Of a DNA stretch of 8,217 bases, positions 1-5,137 are shown one piece after another. Positions within the stretch are counted from its first letter, which is position 1. Every line of letters begins with the position of its first letter. The stretch is from an uncultured Actinomyces sp. (GTDB taxonomy: Bacteria; Actinomycetota; Actinomycetes; Actinomycetales; Actinomycetaceae). Under the pieces are notes generated by a model. It searched no databases. It had not been told where the DNA came from and saw nothing but the letters and a program-made list of their open reading frames with translations. The position numbers and the translations under genes were made by a program. The stretch spans positions 1-8,217 of the forward strand of contig CALHZX010000059.1 in the NCBI GenBank assembly GCA_938040725.1. Direction: 5' to 3'.

Positions 1-238
1 TGCCGTAGCCGTCCCAGAACTCCTCGGCCATCGCCGAGGCCCACACGCGGGCGCGACCGCGCATGGCCTCAACGTCGAGCACGAAGGTGGGCGTGCCGAA
101 GTCGGCGGCGACGCTGGTCAGGTCAACGCCTCCCACGCGCAGCACGCCGCCCTCCCGACTCGCGCTCCACGGCCACAGGTCGGGGCGCTCATCGGGGGTC
201 GGGCAGGTGAGGGTACCGACGCTTGCCGTCTCGCTCAC
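1..238 (-). CDS. lysA: Diaminopimelate decarboxylase, N-terminal part (runs off the window)
   Basis: LysA decarboxylates meso-diaminopimelate to L-lysine, the last step of lysine synthesis, in the cytoplasm and with PLP. Only about 79 N-terminal residues are present. They contain the actinobacterial opening LWPWSASR, then GGVDLTSVAADFGTPTFVLD, which matches the start of the alanine-racemase-like barrel of this family. The PLP lysine lies beyond the window edge. I chose the GTG at 236-238 because it follows the argS stop after 4 nt, an AGAGG Shine-Dalgarno stretch lies inside the argS 3' end, and other nearby starts run into stops. The argS-lysA order is the usual actinobacterial one and implies co-transcription, often followed by hom/thrC further on. 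This gene cannot be checked further here because the active site is missing. Confidence 0.9.
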   Translation of the reverse strand, partial: MSETASVGTLTCPTPDERPDLWPWSASREGGVLRVGGVDLTSVAADFGTPTFVLDVEAMRGRARVWASAMAEEFWDGYG

Positions 239-242
239 CGAG

Positions 243-1922
243 TCACATCCTCTCGGGGGCGCTCACGCCGAGGAGGCCGAGGCCGGTGCGCAGCACCTGG
301 GTGACCGCGTCGTTGAGCCAGAGGCGGGCGACGTGGCCGGGCTCGATCAGGTCGTCGCCGCGAGGCGTCACGCGGCACTGGCCGTACCAGGCGTGATAAG
401 TCGCGGCCAGGGACTCCAGGTAACGGGCGATGCGGTGGGGCTCGCGCAGCTCGGTCGCCTGCGCGACCTGCGCGGGGAACTGGGCGAGGGCGGCCAGCAG
501 CGCCTCGTCGGCCTCGGAGTCGAGGGCGGCCGGATCGAAGCCGGCGTCGCGGGTGACGCCATGCTCGGCGGCGTTGCGAGCGACGTTGCAGGTGCGCACG
601 TGCGCGTACTGCACGTAGTAGACCGGGTTGTCGTTGGAGTGCTGCGAGAGCAGATCCAGGTCGATGTCGACCTGGGTATCCATCGACACGCGCACGAGGG
701 CGTAGCGCGCCGCGTCCACGCCCACGGCGTCGACGAGGTCGTCGAGGGTCACGATCGTGCCGGCACGCTTGGACATGCGCACAGGCTCGCCATCCTTCAC
801 CAGATTGACGAGCTGGCCGATGAGGATCTGCAGGTTCTCGCCCGGCTTGTCACCGAACGCGGCGCACATCGCCATCATGCGACCGATGTAGCCGTGGTGG
901 TCGGCGCCCAGCAGGTAGATGGCGGCGTCCGCGCCACGCTCACGCTTGTTCAGGTAATAGGCGACGTCGCCAGCGAAGTACGCGGCCTGGCCGTCGGACT
1001 TGATGAGGACGCGATCCTTGTCGTCGCCGTAGGTGGTCGTGCGCAGCCACACCGCGCCACCCTCGTCAAAGATCTCGCCGCGCTGACGCAGACGCTCGAT
1101 CGCATCGGCGACCGCACCGGATGTATGCAGCGAATCCTCGTGGAAGAACACGTCAAAGTCGGCGCGGAAGGAGTGCAGGCGCTCCTTGATCTCCGCAAAC
1201 ATCAGCTCGACACCGCGAGCGCGGAAGACCTCGATGGCATCTTCCTCGGACAGTGTGATCGGGTCAGGCTCGCCGGCCGCGCGCGCGCCGGCGCGAACCT
1301 GGTCGGCGATGTCGGCGATGTACTGGCCGCCGTAGCCGTCCTCGGGAACCTCGCGGCCCATCGCGCGGGCGTAGAGGGAGTGGGAGAAGCGGTCGATCTG
1401 CGAGCCGTGATCATTGAAGTAGTACTCGCGGGTCACGGCAGCGCCGGAGGCAGCCATAAGGCGGGCCAGGGAATCGCCAACCGCGGCCCAGCGGGCGCCA
1501 CCCAGGTGCACGGGACCCGTCGGGTTCGCGGACACGTACTCGAGGTTGATCGAGCGACCCGCCAGAGTCTCATTGCGGCCGTACGAGGCGCCGGCCTCGA
1601 CGATCGTGCGCGCCAGCTCGCCGGCCGCACCCGCGCCCAGGCGGATGTTGATGAAGCCGGGGCCCGCGACCTCGACGGAGTCAATGCCGTCCGCAGCCGA
1701 GAGATCATCGGCGAGGATCTGCGCGAACTCGCGCGGAGCCATGCCAGTCTTCTTGCCGAGCTGCATCGCGACATTGGTCGCCCAATCGCCGTGCTCGCGC
1801 ACGCGCGGACGCTCCACGGTCACGGGGTCAGGGACCAGCGAAGGATTGATCGAAATGCGACCGGCGGCGGCAGCGTCCAGCAGGGTCGCGCGGATGAGAG
1901 TAGCAAGTTCTTCTGGAGTCAC
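243..1922 (-). CDS. argS: Arginyl-tRNA synthetase
   Basis: A class I aminoacyl-tRNA synthetase that charges tRNA-Arg with arginine in the cytoplasm. The 559-residue length is normal for the family. In order: an N-terminal additional domain that recognises the tRNA D-loop (about residues 1-95); the Rossmann catalytic core with SANPTGPVHLGG at 131-142, the HIGH-motif equivalent in its actinobacterial HLGG form; GADHHGYIGRM at 339-349; the KMSKS equivalent MSKRAG at 383-388; and a C-terminal DALR anticodon-binding domain ending in PERM, as in other ArgS proteins. The start codon is GTG. A TANNNT hexamer (TAGTCT) lies six bases upstream and there is no spaced Shine-Dalgarno, so translation may be leaderless. 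lysA follows after 4 nt. A tRNA-Arg gene, a substrate of this enzyme, lies at 4863 in the same window. Identification is firm. Confidence 0.98.
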   Translation of the reverse strand: MTPEELATLIRATLLDAAAAGRISINPSLVPDPVTVERPRVREHGDWATNVAMQLGKKTGMAPREFAQILADDLSAADGIDSVEVAGPGFINIRLGAGAAGELARTIVEAGASYGRNETLAGRSINLEYVSANPTGPVHLGGARWAAVGDSLARLMAASGAAVTREYYFNDHGSQIDRFSHSLYARAMGREVPEDGYGGQYIADIADQVRAGARAAGEPDPITLSEEDAIEVFRARGVELMFAEIKERLHSFRADFDVFFHEDSLHTSGAVADAIERLRQRGEIFDEGGAVWLRTTTYGDDKDRVLIKSDGQAAYFAGDVAYYLNKRERGADAAIYLLGADHHGYIGRMMAMCAAFGDKPGENLQILIGQLVNLVKDGEPVRMSKRAGTIVTLDDLVDAVGVDAARYALVRVSMDTQVDIDLDLLSQHSNDNPVYYVQYAHVRTCNVARNAAEHGVTRDAGFDPAALDSEADEALLAALAQFPAQVAQATELREPHRIARYLESLAATYHAWYGQCRVTPRGDDLIEPGHVARLWLNDAVTQVLRTGLGLLGVSAPERM

Positions 1923-1928
1923 CCCTTT

Positions 1929-1934
1929 AGACTA
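1929..1934 (-). promoter_or_regulatory. -10 element of a probable leaderless argS promoter
   Basis: On the minus strand the hexamer TAGTCT is followed by six bases (AAAGGG) and then the argS GTG at 1922. A TANNNT box 6-7 nt from a start codon is the arrangement expected when transcription begins at the first base of the start codon, which is common in actinobacteria. The -35 region is weak; the nearest candidate is TTCGCG, 19 bp upstream of the -10. The competing reading is that AAAGGGG is a ribosome binding site, but it abuts the GTG and leaves no spacer. Confidence 0.5.
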
Positions 1935-2043
1935 CGGGGTCTGTGCACCTATCCGCGAACTCTCCCCGGGGCCGTGGATGAAAACCTGGCCACATACGCG
2001 TCCCATGCGCCACTCTCCCACCCCGCGCGGGTGCCAACCCGAG

Positions 2044-2068
2044 TAATGTTTCGGGTAGCCGAAGTATT
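2044..2068 (+). promoter_or_regulatory. Operator-like inverted repeat and -10 candidate in front of the NRAMP gene
   Basis: Two 10-bp arms, AATGTTTCGG (2045-2054) and CCGAAGTATT (2059-2068), flank the 4-bp centre GTAG. They match as inverted repeats at 8 of 10 positions, including an unbroken TTCGG/CCGAA core. TAATGT at 2044-2049 could serve as the -10, which would put the palindrome over the transcription start. Position and shape suit a metal-responsive repressor of the DtxR/MntR type, which commonly controls mntH. The regulator identity is inference. Confidence 0.5.
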
Positions 2069-2091
2069 TCCGTCAGCAGTGAGGATTTCCC

Positions 2092-3351
2092 GTGACCAGC
2101 ACGGATACCGAGCACCACCACAAGCTCATCCCCCTCCTCGGCCCCGCCTTTGTCGCGGCCGTCGCTTACGTCGACCCAGGAAACGTCGCCGCCAACATCA
2201 CGGCAGGCGCACGCTACGGGTACCTGCTCGTCTGGGTCCTCGTGGCCTCGAACATCTTCGCGATGGTCATCCAATACCTCTCCGCCAAGCTCGGCCTCGT
2301 CACCGGACAATCCCTGCCCTCCCTGCTCGGCGCCCGCATGCCCAAAGCCGGACGCATCGCCTTCTGGATCCAAGCCGAAATCGTCGCCGCAGCAACCGAC
2401 CTCGCTGAGGTCATCGGCGGCGCTCTCGCTCTCCATCTCCTCTTCGGGATCTCACTCCTATGGGGCGGAGTCATCATCGGCATCGTCTCCATGGGCCTGC
2501 TCCTCGTCCAGGGCGGCGGACGACAGCGCCAATTCGAAACAATCATCGTCGGCCTGCTGATCATCATCACGCTCGGCTTCCTCGCGGGCCTCTTTGTCGC
2601 ACCCCCCAGCCCCTCCGGCATGCTCGGCGGGCTCCTCCCCCGCTTTCAGGGCACCGACTCGGTCCTCGTGGCCGCCTCCATGCTGGGTGCGACCGTCATG
2701 CCGCACGCGGTCTACCTACACTCCTCGCTCGTCAACGACCACGACGCCGACGAGCTCGGCCCCTCCACCGGGGACGCCCGACACTCCTCGGGGCACCTCT
2801 CGCGACTCCTGCGCGCGACCCGCATCGACATCTACTGGGCACTGAGCATCGCGGGCCTGGTCAACATCGGCCTGCTCCTCCTTGCCGCCGCAGCCCTGGC
2901 TGGACAGAGCGGCACCGACACAATCGAAGGCGCGCACGCCGCGATCTCCTCCACGCTCGGCCCCATCGTCGGCACGGTCTTCGCGGTCGGCCTACTCGCT
3001 TCCGGCCTCGCCTCCACGTCGGTCGGCGCCTACGCCGGCTCCGAAATCATGAACGGTCTACTCCACATTCGCGTACCCATCCTCGTGCGCCGTCTCGTGT
3101 CCCTCATCCCCGCGCTCATCATCCTGGGCGCGGGCGCCGAACCCACATGGGCGCTCGTCGTCTCACAGGTCGCCCTGTCATTCGGCATCCCCTTCGCGAT
3201 CATCCCACTCATGCGCCTGACCGCAAACCGTGAGGTCATGGGCGACTACGTCAACAATCGCCCCCTGCGTGTCACAGGTTTCCTCATCGCGGCCGTCATC
3301 GTCGCCCTCAACCTGTTCCTCGTGTACCTCACCCTCACCGGCCAGGGGTAA
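2092..3351 (+). CDS. mntH: NRAMP-family divalent metal (Mn2+/Fe2+) transporter
   Basis: A proton-coupled importer of manganese and iron across the cytoplasmic membrane. The 419-residue length is normal for bacterial NRAMP, and the protein is strongly hydrophobic, with about eleven predicted membrane helices. The metal-binding DPGN of TM1 is at 28-31 (D28, N31). The TM6 signature GATVMPH is at 199-205, supplying A200 and M203; the methionine sulfur is the known selectivity feature for Mn2+/Fe2+ over Ca2+. The loop around 213-235 is rich in D, H and S. The GTG start follows GAGGA (2081-2085) with a 6-nt spacer. It is divergent from argS across 169 bp that contain an operator-like palindrome. 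No partner gene is adjacent, so it is probably monocistronic. Iron versus manganese preference in vivo cannot be settled from sequence. Confidence 0.95.
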   Translation: MTSTDTEHHHKLIPLLGPAFVAAVAYVDPGNVAANITAGARYGYLLVWVLVASNIFAMVIQYLSAKLGLVTGQSLPSLLGARMPKAGRIAFWIQAEIVAAATDLAEVIGGALALHLLFGISLLWGGVIIGIVSMGLLLVQGGGRQRQFETIIVGLLIIITLGFLAGLFVAPPSPSGMLGGLLPRFQGTDSVLVAASMLGATVMPHAVYLHSSLVNDHDADELGPSTGDARHSSGHLSRLLRATRIDIYWALSIAGLVNIGLLLLAAAALAGQSGTDTIEGAHAAISSTLGPIVGTVFAVGLLASGLASTSVGAYAGSEIMNGLLHIRVPILVRRLVSLIPALIILGAGAEPTWALVVSQVALSFGIPFAIIPLMRLTANREVMGDYVNNRPLRVTGFLIAAVIVALNLFLVYLTLTGQG

Positions 3352-3388
3352 GGGACTGTCGCAGCCGGGGCTGGGGTTGCCGCCTGGT

Positions 3389-3439
3389 TGCAGGAAACGG
3401 GGTCCCATCGGGCGACTGAGAGCGGTCGCCCCTCCTGCA
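3389..3439 (+). terminator. Nested stem-loop after mntH, possible terminator without U-tract
   Basis: An outer 7-bp stem TGCAGGA/TCCTGCA (3389-3395 with 3433-3439) encloses a perfect inner 7-bp hairpin, GGGCGAC/GTCGCCC (3410-3416 with 3425-3431) with an 8-nt loop. It begins about 40 nt after the mntH stop. No T-run follows, so it may be a non-canonical terminator or a 3'-end stabiliser. Confidence 0.4.
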
Positions 3440-3463
3440 GCAACGGGCAGACGGCCCACCGCT

Positions 3464-3581
3464 GAAACCGCTGACGCCTCCGCTAGCTCCCATAAGCTCC
3501 AACGTGAAACCACTGACGCCTCCGCAGGCAAAATAGAACTCAATTCACCTAGTTTTCGCCAGCAAAGGTGTCATCGGTTTC
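3464..3581. repeat. Repeat array 1: three copies of a 20-bp repeat in mirror orientation
   Basis: The consensus, written by eye, is GAAACCnnnGACACCTTTGC. Direct copies start at 3464 and 3506, exactly 42 bp apart. An inverted copy occupies 3562-3581. Copies 3506 and 3562-3581 form an extended imperfect palindrome centred near 3543 on CTCAATTCA (3539-3547). The arms run on past the core as GCAGGC-AAAATAG on the left and, read in reverse, GCTGGCGAAAACTAG on the right. The 22 bp between cores vary. There are no cas genes, and the inverted copies rule out a CRISPR array. A second copy of the same architecture is at 3792-4036. Confidence 0.85.
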
Positions 3582-3604
3582 ATCCCGGTTACATCGGCAG
3601 CGTC

Positions 3605-3765
3605 CCGCGAAAAAAATCGCCCAACAAACCCCAGCCCAGGCACACACCGCGAAAAAAATCGCCCAGCACGGCAAAAATCGCCCGTTTTGGCCTATTTTGG
3701 GCACGCCGGGCGAAGAATTTCGCGTTTGCAACGCGCACACTCCCCGCAGGGCGAATTTTCTCGCG
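3605..3765. repeat. Second repeat family: A/T-cored repeats, direct pair facing an inverted pair
   Basis: CCGCGAAAAAAATCGCCCA is present twice, identical, at 3605-3623 and 3647-3665 (42 bp apart). A shortened relative, GCAAAAATCGCCCG, follows at 3671-3684. Inverted relatives GGGCGAAGAATTTCGCG (3708-3724) and GGGCGAATTTTCTCGCG (3749-3765) lie 41 bp apart. The set is mirror-symmetric about position 3685-3686, and 7-bp arms TCGCCCG (3678-3684) and CGGGCGA (3707-3713) sit at the middle. It fills the gap between the two arrays of the other repeat at nearly the same pitch. Confidence 0.8.
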
Positions 3766-3791
3766 CAGTTGGAGCCACGCCCTGCTGCGAT

Positions 3792-4036
3792 GAAACCAAC
3801 GGCACCTTTGCCCGACCCCGATAAGCCACCATTGATACCACCGACACCTCTGCAGGCACCCTCTGGGCTATCGTTGAAACCGCTAGCACCTTTGCAGGTC
3901 GAAACACGTCTCAATTCAGCTATTCTTCGCCCGCAGTGGTGTCGGTGGTTTCAAACCACGATGATGACGAGCTGGCAAAGGCGCCGTCGGTGTCAAGACA
4001 CGCAGACCAACCGTCAGCACAGGCGTCAACGGTTTC
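3792..4036. repeat. Repeat array 2: three direct then three inverted copies at exact 42-bp pitch
   Basis: Direct cores start at 3792, 3834 and 3876. Inverted cores occupy 3933-3952, 3975-3994 and 4017-4036. All neighbours of the same orientation are exactly 42 bp apart, and the whole is mirror-symmetric about 3914, again on CTCAATTCA (3910-3918). Cores differ from the GAAACCnnnGACACCTTTGC consensus by a few bases each, for example GATACC at 3834 and, read inverted, GACACC at 3994. Only the central pair continues its homology past the core (GCAGGTCGAA against GCGGGCGAAGAATAG), as in array 1. Confidence 0.88.
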
Positions 4037-4043
4037 AACCCGC

Positions 4044-4080
4044 ATGTGTCTGCCCAACTGATACCCCGACGCAGACACAT
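4044..4080 (+). other. Hairpin with perfect 10-bp stem
   Basis: ATGTGTCTGC (4044-4053) pairs perfectly with GCAGACACAT (4071-4080) around a 17-nt loop. It lies 7 bp after the last repeat of array 2 and 10 bp before the branched element. No T-run follows on either strand. It could be part of one long structured transcript, or a DNA-level palindrome. Confidence 0.6.
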
Positions 4081-4090
4081 ACACCCAAAG

Positions 4091-4196
4091 TCGCATGCAA
4101 TTCCTCTCGCACCTATCCCCACGAGAGCACAAAATCCTTGGAATCTCAAGGATCTGTCATCACGGCCCGAAGGACTCACTGGGGAATTGCATGCGA
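4091..4196 (+). other. 106-bp branched (multi-hairpin) element closed by a 14-bp stem
   Basis: TCGCATGCAATTCC (4091-4104) is the exact reverse complement of GGAATTGCATGCGA (4183-4196). Between them, two further perfect hairpins fit one after the other: CTCTCG/CGAGAG (4104-4109 with 4122-4127, 12-nt loop) and ATCCTTG/CAAGGAT (4134-4140 with 4147-4153, 6-nt loop). The remainder, 4154-4182, has no strong pairing that I can see. A closed multiloop of this kind suits a small structured RNA. A small transposon-like element with 14-bp terminal inverted repeats is the alternative, but I see no flanking target duplication. The strand is undetermined, and it matches no RNA family I recognise. Confidence 0.5.
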
Positions 4197-4230
4197 AACT
4201 GCCGAACACCCAGGAAGACGGCACACGAAG

Positions 4231-4258
4231 CGGGGCCGGTGATCATTCACCGGCCCCG
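4231..4258 (-). terminator. Strong hairpin terminator of rpiB, usable from both sides
   Basis: CGGGGCCGGTGA (4231-4242) and TCACCGGCCCCG (4247-4258) form a perfect 12-bp stem with a 4-nt loop, TCAT. It lies 48 bp beyond the rpiB stop on the minus strand. There is no long T-run on either side, which is common for actinobacterial terminators. It would also stop any transcript coming from the repeat region on the plus strand. Confidence 0.75.
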
Positions 4259-4306
4259 TCTCGTATGTATCAGCGCAAGAAGCGCATGCATCAACGCCAG
4301 GGGCTA

Positions 4307-4762
4307 TCAGGCGCGCACGGAACGCTCGTAGTCCTTCATCAGGTCGATGCGGCGCTGGTGACGCTCGTCGCCGCTGAAGGGCGTCTCGAGGAACGCATCA
4401 ATCAAAGCGATAGCCTCCTCCTCGGTGTGCTGGCGGGCGCCGACGGCAATGACGTTCGCATCGTTGTGCTCGCGGGCCAGACGCGCGGTCGCATCAGACC
4501 ACACGAGGGCGGCACGTACGCCTTCCACGCAGTTGGCGGCCATCTGCTCACCATTGCCAGAGCCACCGATAACGATGCCGAGGCTACCCGGCTCATCGAC
4601 GACGGCCTGGGCAGCCTCAATGCAGAACGGCGGGTAGTCATCGAGCGCATCGTACGTGTGGGCGCCGTGGTCGACAACATCGTGACCGGCCTCGCGCAGG
4701 TGCGCGACGACCTTTTCCTTGAGTTCGAAACCGGCGTGATCGGTGCCGATATGAACGCGCAT
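4307..4762 (-). CDS. rpiB: Ribose-5-phosphate isomerase B (RpiB/LacAB family)
   Basis: Interconverts ribose 5-phosphate and ribulose 5-phosphate in the non-oxidative pentose phosphate pathway, in the cytoplasm. The 151-residue product opens with the phosphosugar-binding HIGTDHAGFELK (residues 4-15). It carries GGSGNGEQMAANCVEGVRAAL at 66-86 and WSDATARLAREHNDANVIAVG at 88-108, both typical of the family. The position taken by the catalytic cysteine of E. coli RpiB is not cysteine here. E72 in GNGEQ corresponds to the glutamate that acts as the base in mycobacterial RpiB, so this is the actinobacterial type. I chose the ATG at 4760-4762, not a start 19 codons earlier, because AGGAGG lies 5 nt upstream and the family begins with M-R/K-hydrophobic-GTDHAG. 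It is convergent with mntH across the repeat region. Confidence 0.95.
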   Translation of the reverse strand: MRVHIGTDHAGFELKEKVVAHLREAGHDVVDHGAHTYDALDDYPPFCIEAAQAVVDEPGSLGIVIGGSGNGEQMAANCVEGVRAALVWSDATARLAREHNDANVIAVGARQHTEEEAIALIDAFLETPFSGDERHQRRIDLMKDYERSVRA

Positions 4763-4802
4763 GGGATCCTCCTGGAGAGTTCTCAAACAAGCAACGCCCA
4801 CT

Positions 4803-4808
4803 AGTATG
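4803..4808 (-). promoter_or_regulatory. -10 candidate of the rpiB promoter
   Basis: On the minus strand CATACT (one of several TAnnnT-like choices in GCCATACTAGT) lies 40 bp upstream of the rpiB ATG. No convincing -35 is present at 16-18 bp. It is divergent from the tRNA-Arg promoter candidate. Confidence 0.35.
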
Positions 4809-4847
4809 GCACACATCACCGTCCCGCGTGGATGTATGAAACCCTGC

Positions 4848-4853
4848 TAAACT
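4848..4853 (+). promoter_or_regulatory. -10 candidate of the tRNA-Arg promoter
   Basis: TAAACT ends 9 bp before the mature tRNA 5' end, a position that would start transcription a few bases in front of the tRNA. No good -35 is visible. Confidence 0.45.
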
Positions 4854-4862
4854 GACCAAGCT

Positions 4863-4938
4863 GCCCCGATAGCTCAGCGGATAGAGCGCTTGCCTCCGGT
4901 GCAAGAGGTCGCAGGTTCGAGTCCTGTTCGGGGCGCCA
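4863..4938 (+). tRNA. tRNA-Arg (anticodon CCG), CCA encoded
   Basis: All four arms fold perfectly. The acceptor GCCCCGA (4863-4869) pairs with TCGGGGC (4928-4934); the D stem is GCTC/GAGC; the anticodon stem CTTGC/GCAAG encloses the loop CTCCGGT; and the T stem GCAGG/CCTGT (with one G-T pair) encloses TTCGAGT. The anticodon CCG (4896-4898) reads the arginine codon CGG, which is frequent in high-GC genomes. The D-loop AGCGGATA carries the A20 used as an arginine identity element. The discriminator base is G4935 and CCA (4936-4938) is encoded. Antisense frames across this gene give the familiar spurious 'EQDSNLRPLAPEAS' peptides. Confidence 0.98.
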
Positions 4939-4957
4939 CGCATACCCACGCATACCC
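4938..4957. repeat. Tandem pair of a 10-bp repeat behind the tRNA
   Basis: ACGCATACCC occurs twice head to tail, immediately after the encoded CCA, followed by further C/A-rich sequence (CACCCACGCCCACA). It looks like slippage in a low-complexity stretch. I do not see a duplicated tRNA 3' end, so there is no support for an integration site. Confidence 0.6.
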
Positions 4958-5034
4958 ACCCACGCCCACATACACCCGGCGTCCAACAATGCCCGCGTTC
5001 GCCCAACGGAAACCCGCGAGCGCACACGTGCCCC

Positions 5035-5052
5035 GGCCTCGTCGATGAGGCC
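5035..5052 (+). terminator. Short hairpin between tRNA-Arg and the transporter, weak terminator candidate
   Basis: GGCCTC (5035-5040) and GAGGCC (5047-5052) form a 6-bp stem around GTCGAT. No T-run follows. It may end the tRNA transcript. Confidence 0.35.
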
Positions 5053-5137
5053 ACTCCCACCTGCCGGAACACTCCACACCCCACTCCCCCACCCCATAAA
5101 ATGGTGAGCGTATCTATCGTCAACCAAGGACTGGCCG

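Larger units (their letters stand above)
3352..4306. other. Long intergenic stretch between convergent genes, made of repeats and hairpins
   Basis: This 955-bp stretch lies between the 3' ends of mntH (plus) and rpiB (minus), so it need not hold a promoter for either neighbour. The open frames across it lack credible ribosome binding sites and recognisable domains, and I do not call a gene here. Instead it holds, in order, a nested stem-loop, two mirror-image arrays of a 20-bp repeat separated by a second repeat family, a 10-bp-stem hairpin, a 106-bp branched element and a terminator. These are listed separately. Confidence 0.8.

Noticed and set aside
63..2408. Long plus-strand open frame (781 codons) across the argS region
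   Set aside because: It is the antisense shadow of argS, produced by high-GC codon bias. The protein lacks any domain, and argS on the other strand has all its motifs.
3549..3914. 121-codon minus-strand frame in the intergenic region
   Set aside because: It is cysteine- and glycine-rich with no domain, and its sequence is fully explained by the inverted repeats.
3464..4036. CRISPR array
   Set aside because: The period is regular, but repeats are only about 20 bp, degenerate, and reversed halfway through each array. Spacers are about 22 bp and there are no cas genes.
4091..4196. Insertion sequence or MITE
   Set aside because: The 14-bp terminal inverted repeats would fit, but there is no flanking target duplication and no second copy in the window, and the internal hairpins favour an RNA fold. 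Kept only as an alternative.
3568..4242. 224-codon plus-strand frame in the intergenic region
   Set aside because: It has no ribosome binding site, changes character across the repeats, and is composed of repeat translations and low-complexity sequence. I treat it as non-coding.
4763..4819. Upstream start of rpiB adding 19 residues
   Set aside because: The added residues are not family-like, and AGGAGG sits 5 nt before the internal ATG at 4762.
4863..4957. Integration (att) site at the tRNA-Arg gene
   Set aside because: There is no duplicated tRNA 3' end, integrase or phage gene in the window. The 10-bp tandem repeat is low-complexity C/A sequence.
4638..5127. Minus-strand frames reading RTRTCDLLHRRQALYPLSYRG and EQDSNLRPLAPEAS
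   Set aside because: These are the well-known spurious translations of the antisense strand of a tRNA gene.
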